Source of the DNA: Krasilnikovozyma curviuscula
Taxonomy: Eukaryota > Basidiomycota > Tremellomycetes > Cystofilobasidiales > Mrakiaceae
Length of the DNA: 33,525 nucleotides
Direction: 5' to 3'
Assembly (NCBI GenBank): GCA_014825775.1
Contig: MVAQ01000232.1
Coordinates: 1 to 33,525, forward strand
Shown here: in pieces, positions 9,996 to 22,444 of the stretch
Layout of the letters: each line of letters begins with the position of its first letter
How positions within the stretch are numbered: position 1 is the first letter of the stretch
Translations under genes and position numbers: made by a program
The notes under the pieces: model-generated
What the model was told of the DNA's origin: nothing
What the model saw: only the letters and a program-made list of their open reading frames with translations
Database searches by the model: none

Positions 9996-12334
9996 ACTCC
10001 ATTCACCAGCTCCTCCACCACTCTTTAACGAGCCAGGGCTCCGCATGAGCGGTTCATCGATCGAGCTGAAGTCTCCGATTGTAAACGACTCTTCGTCCAA
10101 CCCGATAGCACTCTTACCGGACTTCAGCAGCTCGATGGCCTTCGAGTTGAGCAAGTCGATGGCTGTTGAATGAGCAGGCGTCGAGTGGTCCATTGAAGAG
10201 CCTTGAGGCGTGTCGAATGAGAGAAGAAGATCTTCTGCATATGAGTCCTCTCCAAATGTGTTATTATCGATCAGACTCTCATTCTGAGCTCGGTCATCCT
10301 CCTTCTCTTCCTTTGACGCCGAGTGGAAAGAAGGAATTGTTCTCAATTTAGTGATGCGTCGATTGAGGCCTTTGAATGAGACGGGTGGTACAGATGATGT
10401 ATCTGACGACGCTGAGCTCTCGGCTGAGTTTTGGTGAGGCTGGTGATGTTGACCGTTGAAAAGCTTGACCGATGTGTCAGTGGGGTGAACTATCTCAAAA
10501 TCATCTTCACTAATATCGCCATCCTGTATTTTCATGGACGCAGTATTCCGTCTGAACATACGAGCGGGGACCGTTTTTGAAGTGGAGTTGGGTTCAAACT
10601 CGGCGAGAAGTTCCTCCAAGCTGATATCTGCGTGCGTCGACACAGCTCTCGACGGCGCGGTGTAGATATGAGCTGGAGGTGAGTAAGGCAGAGGAACAAA
10701 CGTTTCAACGAAAGGCAATGCGACAGTGTCGCTAACGTTTGAGGATGAAGAAGGTGCCGGAACGGGATCAGAAGCTGACCGTTTGAAGATTCGAAGAGGG
10801 GTAGCTGGCAGCAGATTAAGTGCAGATTTGGCACGTAAAAGGGTTGAACGGGACTGCGACTTCTTTGGTGTCGATGTTGAGATAAGAGCGAGGTCATCGG
10901 CGCTCAACGACATTGATCCAATTCTTGGCGAGTTGTGGTAGACGGTATTGGCTCGTCTAGGGCCTGGCTTAAGTGGTGGTGAATATTGGAAGTTTTTGGA
11001 CTGGGTGGAAGGTGAGGCAAACTTACTGAGCGGTGAGTTGTCTGCTAGCTGTGTAACGGCTGATGCTGGTGATGTGAGCTCATAGTTGGCTGAGGAAACT
11101 AGATTGAGCGACAAAGAGACCGACTGACTCAATGGGCCGAAGTGAGACTGGGACTCTGACGATGCACCAGAGACATCAGTGCGTTGTGTTTGCGCGGATG
11201 GACATGGAGTAGCAAAGCCGTGCTGTTGAGGAGGAGATTGTGAGGGTGTTAGCTCCTTAACGCTGCGGGGTGTGTCAAGGCTCGGTTGTTTGAAGGTCCC
11301 AAAACTGAACTCCAAAGCAGCGTTATACGAAGACGAAGTATCTCCTTCATCTTCTTTTCCAGCATCTGCTCTCATAGTCGCAGATTCTTCGTGTACCTGA
11401 TTTTTTCTCGGATACTTCGCCGGCGAGTTCCTGAACAGACCAGTCAGGTTGAAAGGATGGAGCAAATTCAGCTTGTAAGATCGATTTTCACCACCAGATG
11501 TGTCCGGTGACGATGTCCTTGGTGACTCGTCGGTTGTCACTGAAGTAGATGGAGAAGTGGTGGGATCCTCGCCGTACTCTGAAGGGAGTGCAGGACCAAC
11601 TGAACCTGGTGGAACCAGAACCTCTTTGGGATGGACTTCATATTTGAAAAATCCTGTATTGGAAGGAGTTACTGAGTGGTAACAACATTGAGATATGGTC
11701 AGACCAGCGCATTCAGTGTAAGAGATAGAGGCGCTGTGTTGCTAACATGCAGGTGGTGATGCCAAATGACCTAATGGTAGATCGAGTAGCGAAGGGAGTG
11801 GTGTATGATATATTCTCACGTCCGGACTCTCATCATCTGCTTGTAGAATGATAGTCGTGTTGTTACCTTCAAAGACCTGAGCAAGAGGGAAAACAAGGCT
11901 AAGCTCGACGAGTTACTGCTCTGTAGAATTGCCGTTCGTTATTCACCTCCTCATCACGATAGTACCTGTTCTGATGAACAGCTGTCTTATCTCCAGCTCT
12001 CTGGGGATAATTCAAGAAGAAAATGTTGGTGTCATCTTAGGTTGTCAGGCTTCTCCTCATCATCTTGAAATGAAACAAGGTGGAATGTTCTCACCTCATC
12101 CTCCTCGAAACCCTCCTCTACTCCTCTGATATCCATCACTTCCTCTGTGCTATAGGTCGATCGTCGATTTGATGAACTGCAGTAGCTATCGTTAGGATGG
12201 ACGACAAGATTGTCGACATTGTACCCCGACCCCCTCGAGTTCCAACGAGAGAAGATGCTCCGATTCGAGGATGCAGCTGATCTGTTAGACTTGACTGAGA
12301 GCTTTGACGCCCATCTTTTAAGTGTTTTATTCAT
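9783..12334 (-). CDS. Uncharacterised Ser/Thr-rich protein with C-terminal tandem repeat
   Basis: Four exons (12334-12095, 12000-11917, 11876-11771, 11653-9783) join in phase to 766 residues. I do not recognise a family. The N-terminus (MNKTLKRWASKLSVKSNR) is basic and could form an amphipathic helix. Residues ~80-160 contain a short ordered-looking stretch (FYRAVFEGNNTTIILQADDE, then GFFKYEVHPKEVLVP). The rest is long, Ser/Thr/Pro-rich and disordered, with many SP/TP and RxxS sites suggesting phosphorylation. The last ~70 residues hold two copies of a helical unit, DKSAELSDEAKKAQKNVRSR and DKSADLGDEAKEVQRSIRNR, each followed by ML(D/G)(K/N)L. The exon structure is inferred from phase and splice consensus. 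It may be lineage-specific. Confidence 0.75.
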
Positions 12335-12860
12335 CCTGTTTAATTTTGGGCAAGTCGTCGTCCATGGTCAAGATCTGGCGGAGGCAACTGTCATGAGATG
12401 ATCGATCAACCTCAAACGGCAGCGGAGTTTTGGATGGCGCCGCAGCGACCCCTGAATGTAATAACAAGATAGCAGCAAGTGATGTGGTAACTTCGACCAT
12501 CCATTGAAGAAAACTTACCTCGTAAGACTGGATATTGGAATTTCCTCAGCAAAAAAAGCGAGAAGCGCATCACTTCACATACTTGCGCCAACGTCGTCAC
12601 GCCATCTGTCGAGCCGAGAACAAATTATCATTTAATCCGTTACTGAAGAAATTTCTCTATTGTTGAGAGTTTACAACCGAATCCTTCGTCTTCGTGCGTA
12701 CTCCTACACTGTGCCGTCTTCAGAAAGGGGGACTGAGATGATAGCGACCCGATCAGAAGAGTCGATGTGTGGAAGTGAATCAATTGCTAATATATGTTGG
12801 TCCAGAGGAAGCAGATCAGGGTAACTTGGAACAGAATGAGAGGTGAGGCTGCGATGGAAA
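12335..12860. other. Upstream region of the Ser/Thr-rich gene; VPS24 3' side
   Basis: The 526 bases run between the start codon of the Ser/Thr-rich gene and the VPS24 stop, both genes on the minus strand. A consensus intron (12518-12452) fits a spliced 5' leader. ATGs inside this leader open only short frames that do not join the main protein. Confidence 0.45.
12452..12518 (-). other. Possible 5'-UTR intron of the Ser/Thr-rich gene
   Basis: On the minus strand a strong donor (GAG|GTAAGTTTTC) is followed 67 nt later by an acceptor (TTACATTCAG). It lies ~120 nt upstream of the start codon. No coding exon connects in frame, so a leader intron is the simplest reading. Confidence 0.35.
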
Positions 12861-14039
12861 TTAGTTGCTGAGGAGATCGTGCAACTCCTTCTGCATTCTT
12901 GCCATCTCCGCTTCAGATTCTTGTTCTGTATTAACTTCTTCCTTCGCCTATTTGAGAAGAACGCGAGAACCTTCAGAAATTTTCGCCCAAAGTGACAAAA
13001 GCAAATGGAGAGAGGGAGAGAGCAGCGAGGAACGTACCGGCAAAGCAGTTCCCACCTCGCCAACTTTTCCAAACTTCCCATCGGTGAGCGCGAAAAGGAC
13101 TTTGTCAACCTCTTCGTTCGCTTCGTCCTCCATCTCTTCATCTTCCTGGTCCATCCCTTCGAGCGTGTCTTCCATCATTTCTTCCATGATCCCAGCCTAT
13201 TTGTTGAAGGCGACGTACCAAACAAAAAAAGTACATGGGAAATTCAGCTCAATATCCTGACACCAATACATTGATCAGAAAACAAAAATGTTGAAGCGCA
13301 CTTACTTTCATCATCTCCATGCTCATTTGTCTCATGGTTGCATTCAACTCGGGCAGTTTGATCAACTGATTCGACAGCTTCATAATCTCGACTGATTTAT
13401 GCAATGTACCTGTCACCTTAAGCATAGCTGATATTCCCAAATGTAAAATACACATCCCTCATTAGATCCATTGAACCATGAGTGTTCTCCGCGAGGACGA
13501 TAAAACGATACTCACCAGCCTGATGAGTCAACTGCATCCCGACGCTGCTTAGCCTAGCTTTGCTGACATGCAACCTGTCCGTCTGCTTATTACTTCTGAC
13601 GATTTCCTTAGCGAGCATACGGGCACTCTTGACGTCCCCTTTGGCCACCAGCTTCTTCAGCTCGTTCTGCGTCCGGACTTTGACTTGATCAAGCTGACAA
13701 AGGACCAGAGTGACATCAAGACACATCCAAGAAGAGATATGAGTAGAAGAACAAAGATGCTGATCAGCTCGTGCTGTTACTGGGCCAAGGATGTGCAAGC
13801 GAGAAGCTACGCCGCTCTCTTCGCTGGTAACATTACGGCCGCCGTACCTCTCGAATCTCCTTATCTAACTGACGCTGCTCTTTACGTAGCTGTGTCTGCC
13901 AATTCTTCAACTTCTCAGCTGGTGGTACTCCGTAGATAAACCTCGATATGGATTGCCTGAGGGAGAGGGGGCGATGAAGTGACAGAAGCGTTTCTAAGTC
14001 AGCTGCAGAGGAGCTTTATGCTGATTGAGGGACTAACAT
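12861..14039 (-). CDS. VPS24: ESCRT-III subunit Vps24/CHMP3
   Basis: Six coding segments (14039-14038, 13956-13848, 13693-13516, 13427-13306, 13196-13038, 12947-12861) give 218 residues, the usual ESCRT-III length. The protein opens MQSISRFIYGVPPAEKLKNW, matching the basic first helix of Vps24 rather than Vps2 or Snf7. ARMLAKEIVRSNKQTDRL and LIKLPELNATMRQMSMEMMK form the helical core. The acidic autoinhibitory region (MDQEDEEMEDEANEEVDK) follows. The tail EMARMQKELHDLLSN is a MIM-like element for Vps4. It assembles on endosomes for membrane scission. The ATG is formed only by splicing: AT from the first exon and G from the second, across an 81-nt intron (14037-13957) with GTTAGT donor, CTGAC branch site and CAG acceptor. 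Confidence 0.92.
13957..14037 (-). other. Intron splitting the VPS24 start codon (AT|G)
   Basis: The unspliced message reads ATG followed by only seven codons and a stop. Removing this intron joins AT to G and opens the full Vps24 frame with a family-typical N-terminus. No other ATG lies in the ~60 bases upstream. Confidence 0.75.
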
Positions 14040-14907
14040 TGCTATTGCTCCCTTTGGAAGACCTGTCTGTAAGTCTGTATCGAAGTCAAAAGTTTGGCTA
14101 GTGAATCCAGCGACGATACAGAGGATGATCTGACCAGGCCGACGAATAGCCCTGCTAGAAACAGCAGAATAGAATTGGTCAATGTTCACAGGTTAGTTAG
14201 TTCCGAGCTGATCTGAATGAACTGACTAAAGTAACAGAAGATATTCTGTAGTAGTATTTGGAAGTTGGGGTCGCCTCGGCTACCACGAGGCGGCGAAATC
14301 ATCATTGATACCAGAGCTTTGACTAGCGTTGGGCTCTCCAATTGTCTGTTCTTTCTGAGGCCTCGGTACTGGTCCTGCAAGGAGAGTGCGACAACAAGCT
14401 CTACCTCGGTCTTGGAAGCTCAATATGCTGAATTTGCTACGTAGTTCATTACAGATATTTGTTTTCGATAAAGGGATTTCCTATGTAGCCGAAAGCAAAA
14501 TCCGCAATGCTTCAATAGCTTCAAAACAACGCTGAGGTTGTGCTACTTTAACGAAAGGTCTTGTGAGCGATAAACAAGTAGTAAAAATGGTGCTTTCCTC
14601 CACTACCTCCTGGTCCTCTATGCCAGTTGTATAACCATCTACTTTTATCTGAAAGAGGTCTCCATCACTGGAAACAACGCTGAAGTCGATGCGAATGGAG
14701 GGAGGCTGAAGGGTGGAACCTTTAGCATTTGAGTTCTCACTCTAACGTTGAGCTTCTATTCAGAACATTACTCTTTCAGAAAACATTACTCAACGATCGG
14801 TTGGGTCGGTTTTGGAGTTAATAATAGTAAATAGTAATAATTAGAACAAGAGATGATTGAGAGAAGCTCTGGGCGATAGGAAAGTCACTACCGAGGCAGC
14901 AGCTGTT
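14040..14907. other. Intergenic: VPS24 promoter and PHO89 3' side
   Basis: These 868 bases contain no recognisable gene. A perfect 7-bp hairpin with a 7-nt loop (CGCCTCG/CGAGGCG, 14272-14292) stands out, followed by AT-rich sequence near 14820-14850 next to the PHO89 stop. Confidence 0.5.
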
Positions 14908-17543
14908 TTATCTACGGGGGGCATTGATGATGATACCAAGAGAACATGCGGAGATGACCATGACGATAACGATGGTTCCGATCCATCCAGCGTAGATCCA
15001 AGCAAGAGCCTTCCAGTTGGTAGACCTGATGTCCCCGTTGCAAAGAGAGACACCAATCTGTTTTCACGAAAGAAGAAACGGCAATGAGAAGGGTGAAAAT
15101 GAAATGAGATCTAGATTAGCAGGGCTTACGGTAGCTCCAGTGATACACATGGTGGTGGAAACCTAGTTTTGAAAACAAGCGCAATATGAGATGAGCGTTT
15201 TGAGGTCAAAAGAGCAATACCACTGAGGCACTCACAGGAATACCATATTGGGAAGCAAGGATAACAGTGATAGCAGCTCCCAGCTCCATGGTGAAACCTC
15301 TGGAGGGACTGTGGAGAGTGATTCTGTTTCCAAGCACCGCCTAGTATTGTCAACGAAGAAATTGAATAAATCAGACCCAGAACAACCAGATTTCACTAAA
15401 ATAAATTGAACTCAAACTTACCATGATGTTGTAACCGTAGGTAGCTAAGCCAAGAACTAAAGCCAAAGCACCGACGACGAGCATCCAGACCTCAACCTAC
15501 AAAGCAATATAGGTCGAGTTTCAGCAAAACGTTCAAAACGAAAGAGATCCAAATAAATCAGTTTTGACTTACGGATACGTTTTTTCCTGCAATAGCACCA
15601 GAATGCCAAGTAGAGTAGATGACGGAGAAAGGACCGATAGCGTTGGACAAGTCATTGGCACCTGTGAATTTTGAGAGTTGAGCGTTTAATTTTTGATTAC
15701 CTCCAGAGGCATAGCGGCTAGGGAGAAAAAGAGGCAAAGTTGGGACTTACCGTGTGCGAAGGAGGCGGTGCAAGCGGTAAGAACTTGGAGGAAGGAGAAA
15801 AGGTGCTCTGTTTCGTTGGGGCTATCGATTCGCGTTGCAGTCAGTAACCGTGTGAGAAGAGGTGAAGGTTCCTGCTTAGAAACTCACTATTGAATAGCTC
15901 TATCGTAGATAGCTTGCATTCTCTTTCCTTCAGGAGTGTCCTGAGAAGGAACGAGAAAGGGAAAAGGAGTGAAAGAAATGAGCTGCGAAAACAAAAACAA
16001 ACACAGAGATGACGTATTAAAAACTGACCTTTTCACCAGCTTGGAGCTTATGGATGTCGACTGAAGAACCGTGGGACAAGAGCTTCCAGATGAACTTTGG
16101 AATACCAGCGATAGTTGCAAGTGGACCAACGACTTTTGGCTGCTCGACTTCGGCGAGTCCGATTGTAGCTGTGGGCTGTTGTGGGAGGTCGCTGACTGGG
16201 GTCTCGTGGAACTGCTTAGGCTTCTCCTCAATGGAAGAGGCTTGAGCCCTACCTTCCTCAGCAGTAGTCTCCTCTGAATGGACGGAACCTTCGACGACAT
16301 CACCATCGTGGGTGGCACGAATTCTGTAGTCCTTGGTGAAGGCTCTGGTTTGAGCGTCCTCTGGGGCTTTGCGGTTCCAGAGCAATGGACCAAGGAAGAA
16401 GTCTAGACAGCAGAAGATAAAATCAGCGTTGGTTCAACCACAGACGAAATTGTTCTGTGTCACTTACGGTACCATTTAACAGTGTAGTCCTTCTTGATGA
16501 CCTGGGAGCGGACGTATGGAACCCAAAAGATAACAGCCAAAATGGAGATGACTGTTGAGGTGAGGATGATGGCGGCAGCAGTCTTGCCTTGAGACATGGC
16601 CTTCAAGTTGAGAGTCGGTGAACCCTTGTAGATGCTGAGTGAAAGAACAATGGTTGGGGTCAGGCCTGCTTTGCGACTTCTCGCAACAAATCAAGAGAGC
16701 CGACTGAACTGACATTGACATGGTGCAGACCGCAGTTACCAAGAAGAACCAAACGGGTCCTGTCCACAAGCCGACCAGAGTAGGTCTGCTACTTCTGAGT
16801 ACAATGAACTTGACGAGCAAGTAGGTTATGGCACCGAAACAGGCAGCGAGACCTGGAGCAATGACAAGACCAGCCCATATGGCGGCCAAACCACTAAAAG
16901 AGAAAAAAGAAGAAGAAGAAGAAAATATTAGATCTCGGTATTTGTTCCAGTTGAAGTTGTGAGACTTACGAAGCGTTGTTCCATCCCCAGGTCGGAGCAC
17001 CGAAACCTCCAACGGCGATACCGGAACCAGCGACGGCAGAGATGATACTGTAGGTGGTCGAGACAGGCCCTGGTGGTGGTGGATTAAGTGAGTGAAGATT
17101 CACATTCAAAGTTACTTATTCATCCACTTACAGGAACAGTAAGTGGCCAAAGTCAGCCAGAGAGAAGAGATGAAGATGGCGTTGGTGAAGGCCAACAGCT
17201 GGACACCAGCGCTGTTGAAGACGGAGGCAGCGACAATTCCGTTCTTGATGGTGGTAGCCGTTCTCGCACCGACGGTGACAGCACCGAGGAACTCAAAGAC
17301 GGCAGCGGCGACACAGGCCTGTCTGAGAGTCAACGACTTGGAAGAGACAGATGTTGCGAACGAGTTGGCGACATCGTTGGCACCTACAGATTGCGTTGGA
17401 GAGTTTGGTCAGCACCAGCAAGATTTTCTGGTAAGACAAAAATTTCGGGGGAAATCTAGCTACATACCAATCATAAACGCATCAAGCATAGCGAAAATGG
17501 TTCCGATCGCCATCAGGTAGTCCCATTGGTGGAGAATAGGCAT
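14908..17543 (-). CDS. PHO89: Na+/phosphate symporter, PiT family (Pho89-like)
   Basis: Thirteen exons, traced in phase, give about 570 residues. The start MPILHQWDYLMAIGTIFAML leads into the first PiT signature, GANDVANSFATSVSSKSL. The second inverted repeat has GANDLSNAIGPFSVIYSTW and GIPVSTTMCITGA; the first has WPVSTTYSIISAVAGSG. About 12 membrane segments are split by a large charged central loop (roughly residues 255-385), as in yeast Pho89. The family imports inorganic phosphate with sodium at the plasma membrane, mainly under phosphate starvation or alkaline pH. The promoter carries a TATA-like element 73-83 bases before the ATG and two CACGTT sites, fitting Pho4-type control. It diverges from PEP4. 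Confidence 0.93.
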
Positions 17544-17615
17544 CTTGAGAAGAAGATATGGAGGAGGTGAACTGCAGCTAGAAGATCCGAAGGTTTGAAT
17601 GAAACTTTCTTCGTG

Positions 17616-17626
17616 CTTTTATATGG
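17616..17626 (-). promoter_or_regulatory. TATA-like element of PHO89
   Basis: On the minus strand CCATATAAAAG lies 73-83 bases before the PHO89 ATG. A clear TATA element fits an inducible gene. Confidence 0.5.
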
Positions 17627-17745
17627 TGTGTGTTGCGTACCAAGACAAAAATATATCCACTCATAAAATGTCCAAGCCTACGAAGGAAAACAACATTTGA
17701 TTTCTCAATAACGCTGCCTTCCGCCAAGGTAGGACCTCGATAATG

Positions 17746-17751
17746 AACGTG
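17746..17751 (-). promoter_or_regulatory. CACGTT, candidate Pho4-type site
   Basis: CACGTT on the PHO89 sense strand, about 205 bases upstream of its ATG. It matches the lower-affinity Pho4 hexamer of yeasts; binding here is inferred. Confidence 0.35.
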
Positions 17752-17961
17752 GTCCCCATCCTAATCCTAATCGCTTCCCCGGGAATGCAGAATGCTGCTC
17801 CTTTCCACTGCAGAAGCGAGAGAGAACGGACGCGGTCGAGGGTGCACTTTCTGCAGCATCGATCCACAGAAGCCCCCAGTCCAAACTGCAACCAGTGCTC
17901 TTATCTCATTACAAATCCTTCCATTCAAAAAACCAAAACGAGACAGCACAAGGGCCTCATG

Positions 17962-17967
17962 AACGTG
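17962..17967 (-). promoter_or_regulatory. CACGTT, second candidate Pho4-type site
   Basis: A second CACGTT in the same orientation, about 420 bases upstream of the PHO89 ATG. Confidence 0.3.
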
Positions 17968-18522
17968 CTTAAAAACAGACGGAAGCTTGGCTGGAGCTGA
18001 TATCAAATGGGTCTGCATCTCGCTATCAAAGATGCAGAGGGCCAAGGCCTCCAAACTTGGCGCACGAGCGTCTCGCACCTTGTGGACCCCCGACCCTGCT
18101 GTGGACGCTCGCCCTATTGGGCAGTCTCGACTGGAGTCTAGATTTCTAACTGGAGAGAGAGAGAGGTCTGCCGTTAACTGTCTCTATTGCTGGCGACTCC
18201 CATCGTTCATCGTTTGCAGTGCGCACGAGAATTCGACAGTGCTCCTGCCTTGGCGAGGCCGCTGAACCACGCCGGAAGACTGGAGAGACGACCAGCTTCA
18301 GATGTTGAGCTTAATTGAACCATTACTTAAACTTCTAAGAGGCCCCGTCGCACTGTCGAGAGGAGACAGTATTTGTGCAAGATCACCGCCTTGTTTAGAT
18401 TTCTGTGTTGTTCGCCGCAAGGCAAACGTCGAAATCTACTACCTCAAAGAGAGTGTTCTTCACCCAAAGCCCTTTTCAACCTCTTTGTCATTCGGTGCTC
18501 CGTGCTGGGTCCAATGGGTCTC

Positions 18523-18530
18523 TGACGTCT
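18523..18530 (+). promoter_or_regulatory. CRE-like motif TGACGTCT
   Basis: Seven of eight bases match the palindromic CRE/ATF site TGACGTCA, about 250 bases upstream of the PEP4 ATG. Confidence 0.25.
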
Positions 18531-18708
18531 AAGTAACCCTATGCGGGTCATTAAACAAAGGCGCTTTTACGCCCCTTAGTTTTCCATATTGTGACCCTGC
18601 ACTCAATACTTGTTTTCCAGAACAGGTATTCGTCTATTCGAAGGGCAGTCTGCGCTTCGAAAAGCCCTGTTTGTTTACGGAAACTTGATTGCCACAGCCA
18701 GTCGAGGC

Positions 18709-18716
18709 GACGTCAC
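18709..18716 (-). promoter_or_regulatory. CRE-like motif near PEP4 start
   Basis: GTGACGTC on the minus strand, about 63 bases before the PEP4 ATG, possibly within the 5' leader. A bZIP factor could bind; this is inference. Confidence 0.2.
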
Positions 18717-18778
18717 TCGCCCTTTCCGGATTTCGACTCGTGGAAGTGTCGACCCAACGTTCATCCGGTCTATTCGAA

Positions 18779-21095
<2,317 letters not shown>

Positions 21096-22444
21096 ATAAT
21101 AAACAAACCGGTATTGCCGCACAGCTGCGATATGACTGAGCCGGTGACAGACACAATGGGAGAGATAACGATGGAGGCTTGGTTCTTTACAAATTGGGCT
21201 TCTGGCTTGCTGCAACTCCACTACATCGTTAACGTTCTATTCCTTCCTTGGTAGAAAGGGGCTGTGATTTCCTCTTCGAAAGAGCCGTTGCGCCTTTTCA
21301 AACCCTTTACTTTTTTCCAAATATCTACTCTTCTCTTTACTGCCTTCGAAACTTAATACTCCAATTGCGATTTTGATGTACCAATATGCAAAACGTTTAC
21401 CTGTGTGGTCTTCCGACTTTGACCGGTCCCATTGAAGGTTGATCTTACCCTACAGGCGCGCATCCAATCTCGTCGAGTATCTTCTTCCTACTACTGCTGT
21501 TAGGACTGCGATCTTGTACCTATGAACATACTCAGTTGACAGACCAGAGTCGGAAGCTCTCATCTTTCATCTTTTGCGAAGAGCGAATAGCTCGACTCGT
21601 CTCCCGTGTCTGCCTCTTGTCTCCGCCACCGCCAACACCGCCTTGTGCTGCTGAGTTGGATTTTTTTTGACGACGTTGCTCCGAGCCAGCTACTTCATCC
21701 AAAACTTCAAAGCTCCCTCTGCTCTCCGCCAGAGGTCTTCCTCAATCCTTATCAGCCTAGAATACAAGCCCAAGTCATCATGTCAGGTCAGTGTCGTTTC
21801 CTTAACAATGCAAATGACGCTTGCACCCCCTTCCTTCGGTGGGAAAATTTGGGGTGACAATAGTCCCTCGAGCAGACAAAAGGACAGGACTATTGGAAAG
21901 TTGAAGGAAATTCCTGGTACGGTGGATACAGGGTCAACAAGCTGCTAGCAGGCAGTCAGGTTTCGAATGACATCGATAGGAGGGAGTTGTTTTTCTCCCC
22001 ATATGGCCGCCGTCTGAGCGGGTTTCATCACGAAACCAACGGGACACTGCTATGTCATGCGGGAAATAACCCTCAATCAGACTGGCTCTGGCAGAGCGGT
22101 TTGGTTTGGTAGGTCGACTGTTTTCGTGGCTGCCACGAGGGACAGGAGATCCCCATTGCCCTTGAAACCCAAGGGACGCCTTTATGTCGTTGGAAAAGTC
22201 TCCCCCCTGCTATTCACCAGCTGCATTCCTTTTTATCCGTTGCTGTGGTCCATTTAGTCTCTTTAGACCTGGTCTTCTGCAGCTTGAAACTGACCTTTTT
22301 GCTCCCTTTGACTTTTCGTCAACCAACAACTACTTTTCGCCTTCCAACATTGGCGTCACCACTACTCAAACCGTTCCCTTCTGACATACAATCTGGCGTA
22401 ACTCTGTCTCTTATTCTTGTCGCATCTCAATTTACAATCCCAAC
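21096..22444. other. Long leader/intergenic region before the Ser-rich membrane-protein gene
   Basis: The 1,349 bases between the PEP4 stop and the next ATG contain no recognisable gene. A donor-like ATGTCAG|GTCAGT at ~21780-21791 and several acceptor-like AGs near 22255-22275 would fit a long 5'-UTR intron. The stretch 21859-22175 is rich in perfect inverted repeats. Confidence 0.45.
22021..22175 (+). other. Cluster of four small perfect hairpins
   Basis: Perfect stems occur at 22021-22037 (GGTTTC/GAAACC, 5-nt loop), 22085-22097 (GCTCT/AGAGC, 3-nt loop), 22124-22138 (TCGTGG/CCACGA, 3-nt loop) and 22159-22175 (CCCTTG/CAAGGG, 5-nt loop). An 8-bp pair AATAGTCC/GGACTATT lies upstream at 21859-21894. 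No known RNA family was recognised. Confidence 0.45.

Larger units (their letters stand above)
17544..18778. promoter_or_regulatory. Divergent promoter region between PHO89 and PEP4
   Basis: The 1,235 bases hold both promoters. Visible elements are a TATA-like box and two CACGTT sites on the PHO89 side, and two CRE-like TGACGT motifs on the PEP4 side. No protein gene is convincing inside, although several short frames occur. Confidence 0.55.

Noticed and set aside
12704..13141. 145-codon minus-strand frame over VPS24
   Set aside because: It reads through two VPS24 introns in another frame; the Vps24 exons explain the sequence.
21667..21948. Short frame ending in GTVDTGSTSC next to PEP4, resembling an aspartyl-protease active site
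   Set aside because: Only the DTGS-like tetrad matches; the flanking residues do not follow any protease domain and a stop follows at once. Most likely chance.
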